Part shown: piece after piece, positions 25,202 through 33,859 of the stretch | How the letters are laid out: each line of letters opens with the position of its first letter | Position numbering within the stretch: position 1 is the first letter of the stretch | Assembly (NCBI RefSeq): GCF_018616375.1 | Contig: NZ_JAEQBB010000006.1 | Span: 142,504 to 206,503, forward strand | DNA from: Exiguobacterium sp. J17977 | GTDB lineage: Bacteria > Bacillota > Bacilli > Exiguobacteriales > Exiguobacteriaceae | Direction of reading: 5' to 3' | Length of the DNA: 64,000 nucleotides | Position numbers and translations under genes: made by a program | Notes under the pieces: model-generated | The model's input: only the letters and a program-made list of their open reading frames with translations | What the model was told of the DNA's origin: nothing | Database searches by the model: none

Positions 25202-26574
25202 AACTGATCGTAGGAGAATACACAAGCGCCCAAGCCGAGCGGCTAGGCATTAACGGAGAGGGCATCGCGACAATTGATCGCATGGTCATCTTCATCCCGA
25301 ACTTATTGCCAGGAGAGAAGGCGAAAGTTGAAATCACGCGCGTCGAGCGGAACTACGCCGAGGCACGTGTCATCAAACGCGACAACGATTCACCGGACCG
25401 GGTCAAACCACCGTGTCCGATTTATGACGAGTGTGGCGGTTGCCAGATTCAACATATGAGTCCGCGCCTGCAGATGGACTATAAAGAAGAAATCGTCCGC
25501 AACGCGTTCCGTCAAAAGACGAAATTGAACGTCGACAAGTCGGATATCCGTAGTACGAAAGGGATGGACAACCCTTGGTATTACCGCAACAAATCACAAT
25601 TCCCGCTCTCGACGCGCCGCGGTGAAATCGTGTCAGGGCTCTACAAGCCGAACACGAATGAGCTCGTACCAATCGAACACTGCATGGTGCAACAGCGAGA
25701 CACGACGAACATCAACAACGCCATCGTCCGTATTTTAAACGAACTTGATATCCCGGTCTACGATGCGCGCCGTGACGTCGGCTTTGCCCGTACAGTCATC
25801 GTCCGCTCGGGCTATAAGACGGATGACGTTCAAGTCGTGCTCGTCGTCGGGAATGAAGACGTCCCGCGTTTGGACGAACTGAGTGACCGCATCATGGCGT
25901 TGCCGAACGTCGTGTCGTTTCACTTAAACATCAACTCGAACCGTTCAGGCGTCATCTTCGGGTACCGCACGGTTCATATCGCCGGGCAAGACAAGATGGA
26001 CGAACAGCTTGACGACGTCCATTACCACTTGTCACCGCGTGCGTTCTTCCAACTCAATCCGGCCCAGACGGAAGTCATGTATCGGGAAGTCGTCGAGGCG
26101 GCTGGACTGACGGGTGAAGAACGTGTCATCGATGCGTACGCCGGTGTCGGTTCAATCGGTCTTTGGCTCGCGCCGCACGCAAAAGAGATTCGCGGGATGG
26201 AAGTCGTCCCGGAAGCGGTCGAAGATGCGAACGCACATATGCGCGAGAACGGATTCAGCCATGCCATGTACGTCGAAGGCCGGGCCGAGCATTGGATTCC
26301 GCGCTGGGTGAAGGACGGTTGGATTCCAGATGTCATCGTCGTCGATCCGCCGCGCACAGGTGTCGATCATCAGCTCCTCAACGCAATGATCTCATCGAAA
26401 GCGAAACGCATCGTCTACGTGTCATGTAACCCGCAGACACTCGCACGAGACGCGGACCAACTCATGAAAGCCGACTATAAAATCAACTATATCCAGCCGT
26501 ACGATATGTTCCCACAGACGGCGCACGTCGAGTCAATCGTCGTCTTCGAGAAGAAGAAAAAGAAAAAGTATTGA
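25198..26574 (+). CDS. rlmCD: 23S rRNA (uracil-C5)-methyltransferase, RlmCD/TrmA family
   Basis: The 458-residue SAM-dependent enzyme makes 5-methyluridine in 23S rRNA. An N-terminal TRAM domain (to about residue 60) is followed by an iron-sulfur motif CPIYDECGGCQIQH, the SAM-binding VIDAYAGVGSIGLWLA, VVDPPRTG, and the catalytic cysteine in YVSCNPQTLARD. The start is TTG 25198 after AAAGGATG. RlmCD of B. subtilis modifies U747 and U1939, but a single-site RlmD-like role or tRNA target cannot be excluded. Confidence 0.87.
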   Translation: MKLIVGEYTSAQAERLGINGEGIATIDRMVIFIPNLLPGEKAKVEITRVERNYAEARVIKRDNDSPDRVKPPCPIYDECGGCQIQHMSPRLQMDYKEEIVRNAFRQKTKLNVDKSDIRSTKGMDNPWYYRNKSQFPLSTRRGEIVSGLYKPNTNELVPIEHCMVQQRDTTNINNAIVRILNELDIPVYDARRDVGFARTVIVRSGYKTDDVQVVLVVGNEDVPRLDELSDRIMALPNVVSFHLNINSNRSGVIFGYRTVHIAGQDKMDEQLDDVHYHLSPRAFFQLNPAQTEVMYREVVEAAGLTGEERVIDAYAGVGSIGLWLAPHAKEIRGMEVVPEAVEDANAHMRENGFSHAMYVEGRAEHWIPRWVKDGWIPDVIVVDPPRTGVDHQLLNAMISSKAKRIVYVSCNPQTLARDADQLMKADYKINYIQPYDMFPQTAHVESIVVFEKKKKKKY

Positions 26575-26582
26575 CGGGGTGG

Positions 26583-26620
26583 TGAAAACGCTTGCAAAAT
26601 CAGCGTTTTCACGCTATAGT
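26583..26620 (+). promoter_or_regulatory. cdd promoter overlapped by a CcpA site
   Basis: TTGCAA (26592-26597) and TATAGT (26615-26620) are 17 bases apart. TGAAAACGCTTGCA at 26583-26596 fits every position of the cre consensus TGWAARCGYTWNCW and covers part of the -35 element. The same bases form a 10-bp inverted repeat with 26603-26612. Confidence 0.65.
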
Positions 26621-26669
26621 TCAGATGTCAGACTTCTTTGATAAACGTTAAGAAGCGGAGGAACATCAG

Positions 26670-27077
26670 ATGATCCCACAAGAAAAAGTGAACGAGCTTG
26701 TCCATAAAGCGATTGATGCACGGTCGCGTGCCTATACACCGTATTCGAAATTCAATGTCGGGGCCGTCGTCATCGACGAGACCGGCAAAGAGATTTTAGG
26801 TTGCAACGTCGAGAACGCTTCGTACGGGTTGTCGATGTGTGCAGAACGGACCGCCATCTTTAAAGCGGTATCGGAAGGCAGCAAGGCAATCGAGACGGTC
26901 GTTGTCGTCGGAGACACCGACGGGCCAATCTCGCCGTGCGGCGCTTGCCGTCAAGTCATCGCCGAGTTTGCGAGTGACGACTTTACGTTGATTCTCGCGA
27001 ACATGGCCGGAGAGACAAAAGTGATGACAAAAGAAGAGATGTTGCCATACGGCTTCTCACCAAAAGATTTAACGTAA
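26670..27077 (+). CDS. cdd: cytidine deaminase
   Basis: The 135-residue enzyme deaminates cytidine and deoxycytidine in pyrimidine salvage. It has the zinc site CAERTAI (Cys and the catalytic Glu) and PCGACRQV, and the length of the homotetrameric class. GGAGG precedes the ATG. The overlapping cre-like site suggests carbon catabolite repression, which fits nucleoside scavenging. Confidence 0.95.
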   Translation: MIPQEKVNELVHKAIDARSRAYTPYSKFNVGAVVIDETGKEILGCNVENASYGLSMCAERTAIFKAVSEGSKAIETVVVVGDTDGPISPCGACRQVIAEFASDDFTLILANMAGETKVMTKEEMLPYGFSPKDLT

Positions 27078-27114
27078 AATAAAGATGCGGACGAATTCGT
27101 CCGCATCTTTATTT
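27077..27114. terminator. bidirectional terminator after cdd
   Basis: A 17-bp perfect stem with an AATT loop between convergent genes; it includes the stop codon of the 69-residue minus-strand gene. Confidence 0.9.
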
Positions 27115-27318
27115 GTTACCGTCATATTTTTTCTCGCTGGCAGAGTCGTCCTTCGAGTGGCGTTTCTGTTTCTCATCTTTCGCTTTTTGGTTCAGCTCTT
27201 CCACGGGAATCGGGTCGACGGTTTCCATGCCTTCTTGGTCGAAGATGCTATCCTTGTCGGTATTGACAGCATCTGGGTTATCGAACGGCCGTTTTGACGG
27301 GTCCTGTGATTTTTTCAT
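27109..27318 (-). CDS. small highly charged protein, unknown function
   Basis: This 69-residue hydrophilic protein is rich in lysine, aspartate and glutamate and is probably disordered (EELNQKAKDEKQKRHSKDDS). AAGGAGG lies 8 bases before the ATG at 27318. The reading frame stays open much further upstream, but that part is the reverse of the neighbouring gene. No family is recognised. Confidence 0.55.
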   Translation of the reverse strand: MKKSQDPSKRPFDNPDAVNTDKDSIFDQEGMETVDPIPVEELNQKAKDEKQKRHSKDDSASEKKYDGNK

Positions 27319-27445
27319 CCTCATCGCCTCCTTGTGTTGATTGTTATTCCACTCTGTTAAATTGTGTAAACGCTTTAGGAAACGGGTTTCGATTTTGCGG
27401 AACAGTGGAATTATCCGTACATAGTGACTAAGGAGGGATATTCGG

Positions 27446-27733
27446 ATGGATAAGAAAGTCTTAATGGGAATCGTACTCGGTGTGGCCGGGGCTGCGCTCG
27501 TCGCGCCGAAAGTGGCAGCGCTCTTGACGCAAGACCACGATGAGGATACATGGAGCAAGATGGATCGCATGGAAAGTGTCGATTCGGATAAAGATGAGGC
27601 GGAGGCTGGACTCACGCAACTTGACTCGAATCACCGGGCCGAGTGGCAAGCGAACGGCTTTCCGCAGACGCACGCTGAGCGGGAGCGTCTCATGAATGAA
27701 TCAGAGGACGCTTTTAAAGGGCAAGATATCTAA
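27446..27733 (+). CDS. small protein with N-terminal glycine/alanine membrane segment
   Basis: The 95-residue protein starts with a hydrophobic Gly/Ala-rich stretch (residues 5-27), like that of YtxH-type proteins, followed by an acidic, soluble region. AAGGAGG is close before the ATG. It is not recognised with certainty. Its last codons form part of a very long inverted repeat with the end of the convergent kinase gene. Confidence 0.6.
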   Translation: MDKKVLMGIVLGVAGAALVAPKVAALLTQDHDEDTWSKMDRMESVDSDKDEAEAGLTQLDSNHRAEWQANGFPQTHAERERLMNESEDAFKGQDI

Positions 27734-27771
27734 AAAAGACAGCCATCGTGGCTGTCTTTTTTAGATATCTT
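27723..27771. terminator. bidirectional terminator with 23-bp arms
   Basis: Arms 27723-27745 and 27749-27771 are perfect complements with a 3-base loop. Both convergent genes end with the codons for Asp-Ile-stop (gat atc taa), so the repeat includes coding bases of each. Confidence 0.9.
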
Positions 27772-29146
27772 CGTCCGGTAATAATGGGAGCGTGAGCGTG
27801 ACGGTCGTCCCGTTGCCGACTTCTGACGCGAAGTGCATCGAGCCGCCGTGGCGCTCCATAATGTGTTTGGCGATGGCGAGTCCGAGTCCGGTTCCGCCGT
27901 CTTCGCGTGTCCGTGATTTGTTGACGCGATAGAATCGTTTTGTCAGTTGATCGAGGTCCTCTTTCGGGATGCCCCGACCTTCGTCATGAATCTCGGTGAC
28001 GGCATTGTCCGCGGTCGCATACGTCTTCACGCGAATCGATTTGCCGGCTTCCGTATAGCGGAGCGCGTTATCGAGCAGATTCCCGACGACTTGCTCAAGC
28101 CGGTCATGGTCTCCGAGAATAATCAAGTCGAAATCGAGGTTCGTCTCGATGGTGACGCCTTTTGCCCGGGCAATCGGCTCGAAACGATAGAGGACGTCTT
28201 CGAGCACTTGCGAATAGACGACCGGTTCCTTCGTCATCGGATACGAATCGCGCTCGAGTTGGGCCAAGTCGAGCAAATCGTTGACGAGCCGTTGCAACCG
28301 TTCGGTCTCGTTCTCGATAATCTCATAATATTGATTTTTTGTTTTCTCATCGAGCGATGGGTCTTGAAGCATCTCGGTATACCCGCGAATATACGACAGC
28401 GGCGTCCGCAATTCATGGCTCACGTTCGCCAAGAACTCTTTCCGTTGCTCTTCGACGAGCCCGAGTGACTCGGCCATCCGGTTCAGCGTCTCGGCAAGCT
28501 CACCAATCTCATCATCGTAATAGATGGGGATGCGGTGCGAGAAATCCCCTTTGGCGTACACTTGGGACGCCCGTTTCATTTGGATGAGCGGTTGGATGAT
28601 CGTGTCGATAATCTGGGTGCCGAAGATGAGCAGGTTCACGATCATCAAAATGAGCAGGAACGTAATCATGAGCCGAATCGGTTGGAACGGCTCACTGATT
28701 TTACTCAGCTCCATATACAGGATGAGCGCATTGTCGAGCTCGCCGTCCCGGATGAGCGGGAAGGCGGACATGAGGATGTCGACATCCTCAGTCGGGTGTT
28801 TGCGGGTGACAGAAATCGCATAGCCGTCTTGCAGCTTTGCGAGATCCTGTTCCCGTAAAAACGTCTTGCCCGAGCCGAGACTGTCTTCCCGGACGGACGA
28901 GAGAAACACTTTCGTCTCGGTCAGTTCGTTCGTGTACGTCATACTGTCGGAAAACGCGTCAGAGAAGCCGTCGGCCTTGTAGATGGTGACGAGCTTCTCT
29001 CCGCGGTTGATGAGCAGTTCTTCTTGCGTCTGCACATAAAATTTGTCGTACAAGTAAAACGTCATAATGATGAACACGAACGCGGAGAAGAGGCTTGCGG
29101 TCCAGATGGTGATCCAAATCCGCTTCCGGATCGTGTATTGCTTCAT
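27761..29146 (-). CDS. two-component sensor histidine kinase
   Basis: The 461-residue kinase has two membrane spans (about residues 13-31 and 160-182) enclosing an extracellular sensor domain. A HAMP linker follows, then the dimerisation box with the phospho-accepting histidine (VSHELRTPLSYI), and the ATPase domain with N, G1 (DEGRGIP) and G2 (GTGLGLAI) boxes. It overlaps the response regulator by four bases (ATGA). The signal is unknown. Confidence 0.92.
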   Translation of the reverse strand: MKQYTIRKRIWITIWTASLFSAFVFIIMTFYLYDKFYVQTQEELLINRGEKLVTIYKADGFSDAFSDSMTYTNELTETKVFLSSVREDSLGSGKTFLREQDLAKLQDGYAISVTRKHPTEDVDILMSAFPLIRDGELDNALILYMELSKISEPFQPIRLMITFLLILMIVNLLIFGTQIIDTIIQPLIQMKRASQVYAKGDFSHRIPIYYDDEIGELAETLNRMAESLGLVEEQRKEFLANVSHELRTPLSYIRGYTEMLQDPSLDEKTKNQYYEIIENETERLQRLVNDLLDLAQLERDSYPMTKEPVVYSQVLEDVLYRFEPIARAKGVTIETNLDFDLIILGDHDRLEQVVGNLLDNALRYTEAGKSIRVKTYATADNAVTEIHDEGRGIPKEDLDQLTKRFYRVNKSRTREDGGTGLGLAIAKHIMERHGGSMHFASEVGNGTTVTLTLPLLPDEDI

Positions 29147-29832
29147 ACGGTCGCCTCGAACTTATAGCCGATCCCCCAGACGGTTTGGATATAGCCACCC
29201 GCTTCGCCGAGCTTGAGACGAAGTGTCTTGATATGGGTGTCGACCGTTCGGAGGTTGCCGTGATATTCGGTCCCCCAAATTTGGTCGAGCAATTGTTCAC
29301 GTGAGAACACTTTCTCTTCGTTCGTGATGAACAAGTAAAGCAAATCGAACTCTTTCCGGGTCAAATTGACCGTTTTGCCTTTTACACTGACCGCACGGCC
29401 ATCGATATCGATCGATAACACGCCGGTATCGAACGTCGCTTCTTGTTCTTTTGAGAAGTTATGTGTCCGACGAAGTGTCGCTTCGATTCGAGCGAGCAAC
29501 TCGCGGGGGCTGAACGGCTTCGTGATATAGTCGTCCGCGCCAATCTTCAAGCCATGGATACGATCGAGTTCTTCTGACCGGGCCGTGAGCATGATAATCG
29601 GGACGTTCGAGAACTCGCGGATGCGCATGCATGCCGTGAGGCCGTCGAGTTCAGGCATCATCACGTCGAGCAGCACGAGATGGAACGACTGTTCTTTCAA
29701 CAAGTCGATTGCCTCGAGGCCGTTCGTAGCTGTGACGGTCTCATATCCTTCCTTCTCTAAGTTCGAAACGAGTAAATCCCGCATTTGTTCTTCATCATCG
29801 GTCACTAAGATGCGAAACGTTGGTTCTGACAT
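29143..29832 (-). CDS. OmpR-family response regulator
   Basis: The 229-residue regulator has a receiver domain with the acidic pair DDE, the phosphorylation site LLDVMMPELDG (Asp about 56) and the conserved Lys in DDYITKPFSP. A winged-helix DNA-binding domain ends VDTHIKTLRLKLG...VWGIGYKF. It is the first gene of the pair and probably controls genes not visible here. ResD-like family membership is possible but not decisive. Confidence 0.93.
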   Translation of the reverse strand: MSEPTFRILVTDDEEQMRDLLVSNLEKEGYETVTATNGLEAIDLLKEQSFHLVLLDVMMPELDGLTACMRIREFSNVPIIMLTARSEELDRIHGLKIGADDYITKPFSPRELLARIEATLRRTHNFSKEQEATFDTGVLSIDIDGRAVSVKGKTVNLTRKEFDLLYLFITNEEKVFSREQLLDQIWGTEYHGNLRTVDTHIKTLRLKLGEAGGYIQTVWGIGYKFEATV

Positions 29833-29972
29833 TGGGCATTCTCCTTTACAAAACGGTTAACGAGGACGTGTGATAATTCCCTCATACTTCTATCATACCT
29901 ATCTCTCCGAATTAGAACAGAAATATTCATTGTCGTAAAGTTGTCCTCATGCAATCCACACAAAAACGCCAC

Positions 29973-30003
29973 AAAAAAGCCAATTCTTTGTCAGAATTGG
30001 CTT
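29973..30003 (-). terminator. terminator of the acetyltransferase gene
   Basis: AAGCCAATTCT pairs with AGAATTGGCTT over a 5-base loop, followed by six Ts on the minus strand. Confidence 0.85.
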
Positions 30004-30568
30004 ATGCTTCGAGCTGTGCTTCGTACGTATGATCGAATTCAGGCGCATGGAGGGAGTGCAAGTAAAGTTGGAAACTCGACTTCGACACTTCATACAGAAC
30101 GTATTCGATTTCACCTTGATTGATTTCAGCTAGTAATTCAGACCGAATCTCGTTGGCGCAGAAAGCGTACGGCAATTTTTCCGCCGCCGCAATTGAACGC
30201 TCATTCGATTTACGGATTTTCAAAAATACACTTTCGATGTCAAGTTCGAAGAAAAGTTCGGAGAAGAACGCTTCTTTCGCGACTTGATTGTAACCTTTGC
30301 CGTGATACGGTTTGCCAAGCCACGTCCCGAGGAATCCATAGCCGGATCCCACATCGAACAAGCTGATCGTCCCGATTGGGGTACCAAACTCGTTCGTGAT
30401 GGTGCGTGAGATGATGTTTCCTTGCTCTTCTAGCTCGATGATTTGCTTCGTGCTAAATAAAAACTCGTCAAAGTGGACCGTCTTTTGACGGACATATGGA
30501 AAGACATCTGGGTGTTGCATCAGTTCGAACAACTCCGCGCAGTCGGTAAGCTCACGAAATTTGAGCAC
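30002..30568 (-). CDS. GNAT family N-acetyltransferase
   Basis: The 188-residue protein has the GNAT fold: GTISLFDVGSGYGFLGTWLGKPYHGKGYNQVAKEAF-like acetyl-CoA site, with GKGYNQ in the Q/RxxGxG position, and a NERSIAAAEKL motif typical of the RimJ/RimL subgroup. Its substrate, whether protein N-terminus or small molecule, is unknown. A strong terminator overlaps the gene's end. Confidence 0.82.
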   Translation of the reverse strand: MLKFRELTDCAELFELMQHPDVFPYVRQKTVHFDEFLFSTKQIIELEEQGNIISRTITNEFGTPIGTISLFDVGSGYGFLGTWLGKPYHGKGYNQVAKEAFFSELFFELDIESVFLKIRKSNERSIAAAEKLPYAFCANEIRSELLAEINQGEIEYVLYEVSKSSFQLYLHSLHAPEFDHTYEAQLEA

Positions 30569-30770
30569 CTTTACATTCCTCCTCCTATTTCAGACCGCTG
30601 AAGAATAGTTGTAACGAAAGCATACTTCTGGCTTCGTTGTTCGAACTTGCCTTGGCTGCTCCCTTTTATGAAGTTACAAGATTATTTTATAGAGTTTTTT
30701 TAAAAAAGCAAGTAAATAAAATGCAACTTCATAAAAAAAATAATAAGAGCGCTTTCACGACTGGTGTCAC

Positions 30771-31922
30771 TCACATCTCGTGATGGGTTTTCGAACGGCT
30801 CGTCGAGTAGACGATGTGGCCATTGACGATCGTCATAATCGGCTTGGACATATAATCAAGCGGGAAGTGGCTCCACAAGACGAGGTCGGCGTCTTTGCCG
30901 ATTTCGAGCGAGCCGATGCGGTCGTCCACCCCTAGCGATTCAGCCGGGTGAATCGTAATGGCACGGAGCGCGACGTCGACCGGTAGTCCTTCACGGGCAG
31001 CAAGACCGGCGCACAGATTCAAATATTGAACCGGCGTATAAGGATGGTCCGTCGTGATGGAGACGATCATATCGTGCTCATGTAAGATGCGATACGTCTC
31101 CCACGTCTTGTTTTGGAGCTCGATTTTCGACTTCCGTGTGAACGTCGGTCCAACGGTGACGTGTTTGACACCGAGTTCGCGCAACTTTTCGGCGACGAGA
31201 TGTCCTTCCGTACAGTGCTCAATCCGATAATCGAGGTCGAACTCTTGTGCGAAGCGGACGACCGATAAAATATCGTCGGCGCGGTGGGCGTGGACACGAA
31301 TCGGCATTTTGCGATCGAGCGCCAGTTGAATCATCTGGCTACCGAACGTGCCAATCGTCTTCGTCGAATCAACGGTCCGGAACGCTTCACGCAATAATCC
31401 CATGATGCCCATCCGGGTCAACTCGCCGGACTTCCCCATGCTGTGGACGCGTTTCGGGTTCTCGCCGAGCGCGAGCTTCAGGCCGGCATAGCGGCGAAGT
31501 ACCATATCCTCGATAAAGCGGCCATGGGTTTTGATGACACTCGTCACACCGCCAATGACGTTCATACTGCCAGGCATGACTTGGACGGCAGTTACCCCGG
31601 CCATGAGCGCTTCACGAAAACCTTCATCGAGCGGATAGACGCCATCGATGGCCCGGGCGTGCGGGGTCATCGCCTCGACCGTCTCGTTTGCATCGTTTCC
31701 GACAGAACCGGTCCCTTCGTCATACAACCCGAGATGGGTATGGGCGTCGATAAAGCCGGGGAACAAGAAGTTGCCTTCGGCTTCGATGACCGTCTCTCCG
31801 TCGAGCGGGTCCAACAAGTCCGCCATCTCGACGATTTTGCCGTCTTTGACGCGAAGGTCCCCGTAAAAATGTGGTGCGGTGATTGGATAGATATGGGCGT
31901 TACGAATTAACAAATTACTCAC
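30771..31922 (-). CDS. amidohydrolase, imidazolonepropionase-like
   Basis: The 383-residue metal-dependent hydrolase has the N-terminal beta-sandwich, the metal motif GFIDAHTHLG, further histidine ligands (VHAHRAD, IEHCTEG) and the catalytic aspartate in TTDHPY. The C-terminal ESLGVDDRIGSLEIGKDADLVLW is typical of the superfamily. The substrate is unknown. It starts 14 bases after the TIGR01777 epimerase gene and shares its strand, so they form an operon. Confidence 0.85.
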   Translation of the reverse strand: MSNLLIRNAHIYPITAPHFYGDLRVKDGKIVEMADLLDPLDGETVIEAEGNFLFPGFIDAHTHLGLYDEGTGSVGNDANETVEAMTPHARAIDGVYPLDEGFREALMAGVTAVQVMPGSMNVIGGVTSVIKTHGRFIEDMVLRRYAGLKLALGENPKRVHSMGKSGELTRMGIMGLLREAFRTVDSTKTIGTFGSQMIQLALDRKMPIRVHAHRADDILSVVRFAQEFDLDYRIEHCTEGHLVAEKLRELGVKHVTVGPTFTRKSKIELQNKTWETYRILHEHDMIVSITTDHPYTPVQYLNLCAGLAAREGLPVDVALRAITIHPAESLGVDDRIGSLEIGKDADLVLWSHFPLDYMSKPIMTIVNGHIVYSTSRSKTHHEM

Positions 31923-31935
31923 GTGCTGGCTCCTT

Positions 31936-32844
31936 TCAAGTCAAATGAAGTAGTTGTTTCAAGGCGGGTTCTAACGTTTCGTAGCGGAACCGGAAACCGT
32001 GGTTGAGGGCTTTCGTCGGAACAACTTTCGCTCCTTCGAGGACGATGACGCTTTTCTCTCCGAGCGCGAGCTTGAGGAGCGGCGCCGGGGCAGGCGCCCA
32101 GTGAGGACGATGCATCACCCGACCAAGTGTTTTCCCAAATTCGTCCATCGTCACGGGCGTCGGTGCCGTTCCGTTGACGGGTCCTTCGATCGTACTCGTC
32201 TCGATAATATGGACGAACAAACGGACGAGATCATCCAAATGAATCCACGGCACCCATTGCTTGCCGGAGCCGAGCCGTCCGCCGACGCCGAGCGTGTACG
32301 GCAATTTCATGAGCGGGAAGGCACCGCCGTCATTGGATAAGACGACACCCGTCCGCATCGTGACGAGACGGATTCCCATGTCTTGGATAGGTTGCGCCTC
32401 TTTCTCCCACAGAACGCAGACGTTGCCTAAAAAATTGGTCCGGTCGGGGAGCGGTGTCGCCTCTGAATACGTGATCGATCGATTTTCACCGTATATCCCG
32501 ATGGCAGAACCACTGATGACGACGCTCGGCTTGCGTTTCATATTTTTAATGATGCGGACGACTTCTTTCGTCCCATCAATCCGACTTTGAAGAATGGCTT
32601 GCTTTTGTTTATGCGTCCATCGCCCGTCGTTGATCGAGGCTCCTGCCAAATGGACGATCGCATCTACGTCTTGAAGCTCGGATTCAGGATGACTATCGGG
32701 CGTCATCCATTCGACGAACGAGATCCCTCCTTGCCGCGGACGTGGGTGGCGCGTCAATACGACGACTTGATGTCCGGCTCCGGCGAGCGCGCGTACGAGC
32801 GGTTTGCCAATCAATCCGGTACCACCAGTGATTGCTATTTTCAT
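31936..32844 (-). CDS. yfhF: TIGR01777 family epimerase-like protein, YfhF type
   Basis: The 302-residue protein has an NAD(P)-binding Rossmann start ITGGTGLIGKPLVRAL and the SDR-type segment GSAIGIYGE, where the usual YxxxK tyrosine is in GIYG. This is the TIGR01777/SulA-like group, function unknown. In B. subtilis yfhF also neighbours recX, as here, where recX is divergent across 152 bases. Confidence 0.88.
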   Translation of the reverse strand: MKIAITGGTGLIGKPLVRALAGAGHQVVVLTRHPRPRQGGISFVEWMTPDSHPESELQDVDAIVHLAGASINDGRWTHKQKQAILQSRIDGTKEVVRIIKNMKRKPSVVISGSAIGIYGENRSITYSEATPLPDRTNFLGNVCVLWEKEAQPIQDMGIRLVTMRTGVVLSNDGGAFPLMKLPYTLGVGGRLGSGKQWVPWIHLDDLVRLFVHIIETSTIEGPVNGTAPTPVTMDEFGKTLGRVMHRPHWAPAPAPLLKLALGEKSVIVLEGAKVVPTKALNHGFRFRYETLEPALKQLLHLT

Positions 32845-32996
32845 GGGTCTCCCTCCAATATCCTTTAAGCGATTTCAAAACGGGTATGAGGACTATAGGA
32901 ATGTCTTGTACAGATAATACCCCTTCTTCTAACTTATCAAAAATCCTGCCCGAACGGGGAACGTGATATGTTAGAAGCAGGAAATGGAGGGATTTT

Positions 32997-33809
32997 GTGA
33001 AAATCGCAAAGTTTACGACCCAAAAGAAAAATCAAGACCGGTTGAACGTCTTTGTTGAAAAAGATGGACGTGAGGAGTTCGCGTTCGCCATCGACCTCGA
33101 CGTCTTCATCAAATACGGATTGACGAAAGGGATGGAGCTCGAAGACGATTTTGTCCGGGACGTCCTTCAAGCGGAAGAAGAACAGAAAGCGTACAAAGCG
33201 GCCGTCAACTATTTATCGTATCGAATGCGTGCCGTTTCAGAGGTACGTGACTATCTCGTGAAGAAAGAGATAGACGAGTCAGCCATTAAACGCGTCATCG
33301 AACGCTTGATTGAACAGCGTTATTTGAACGATGCCGAGTTTGCCAAAGCGTACACTCAGACGAAGTTCAATACGAGCCCGAGTGGACCTGTGAAAATCAA
33401 ACGAGAACTCGCTCAGCTTCGAATCGCTCCAGACATTATCGAAGACGTCATCGCCGCCATCTCGCACGAAGATCAGCTCGAAAAGGCCGGAAAGTTTGTA
33501 AATCGGAAACAAATGGAAACAAATCGCCGTTCCGCCACAGAAGTGCAACAAAGAATTCAACAAACCCTGATGCAAAGGGGATTTTCGTTTGATATTATTT
33601 CAGAGGCGATTCTCACGTTTTGGGAGAACGAGGATGAGGACGTTGAACTTTCAGCTTGTCTGACCCAGGCTGAAAAACTGAATCGGAAGTTTAGCGGGTA
33701 TGCCCCATATGAGCGGAAACAGCGGATGAAGATGCAGCTTCGTCGCAAAGGTTTTCCGTATGAGGTGATTGACCGGGCGTTAGAGCGGCTCGCTGAACAA
33801 GAGTCATAA
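32997..33809 (+). CDS. recX: recombination regulator RecX
   Basis: The 270-residue protein modulates RecA filaments. It shows three-helix repeats of the RecX family with typical segments: AVNYLSYRMRAVSEVRDYLVKK, LIEQRYLNDAEFAKAYT and GPVKIKRELAQLRI. The start is GTG 32997 with GGAGGG before it. The order yfhF-recX-yfhH (here with insertions) matches B. subtilis. The lactate permease gene follows 50 bases later. Confidence 0.9.
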   Translation: MKIAKFTTQKKNQDRLNVFVEKDGREEFAFAIDLDVFIKYGLTKGMELEDDFVRDVLQAEEEQKAYKAAVNYLSYRMRAVSEVRDYLVKKEIDESAIKRVIERLIEQRYLNDAEFAKAYTQTKFNTSPSGPVKIKRELAQLRIAPDIIEDVIAAISHEDQLEKAGKFVNRKQMETNRRSATEVQQRIQQTLMQRGFSFDIISEAILTFWENEDEDVELSACLTQAEKLNRKFSGYAPYERKQRMKMQLRRKGFPYEVIDRALERLAEQES

Positions 33810-33859
33810 TGGGAGATGCATTTACGGTAAGGGGAAAAATCTGAAAAGGTGGGTCTACA

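Noticed and set aside
27319..27615. Long upstream extension of the 69-residue charged protein
   Set aside because: It is the antisense of the 27446 gene; AAGGAGG and ATG 27318 mark the real start.
30667..30733. Inverted repeat TATGAAGTT/AACTTCATA upstream of the acetyltransferase gene
   Set aside because: The arms are 9 bp and 49 bases apart in very AT-rich DNA; no promoter geometry supports an operator.
30751..30765. cre-like sequence GAGCGCTTTCAC
   Set aside because: It misses two defined consensus positions and lies after, not before, a gene.
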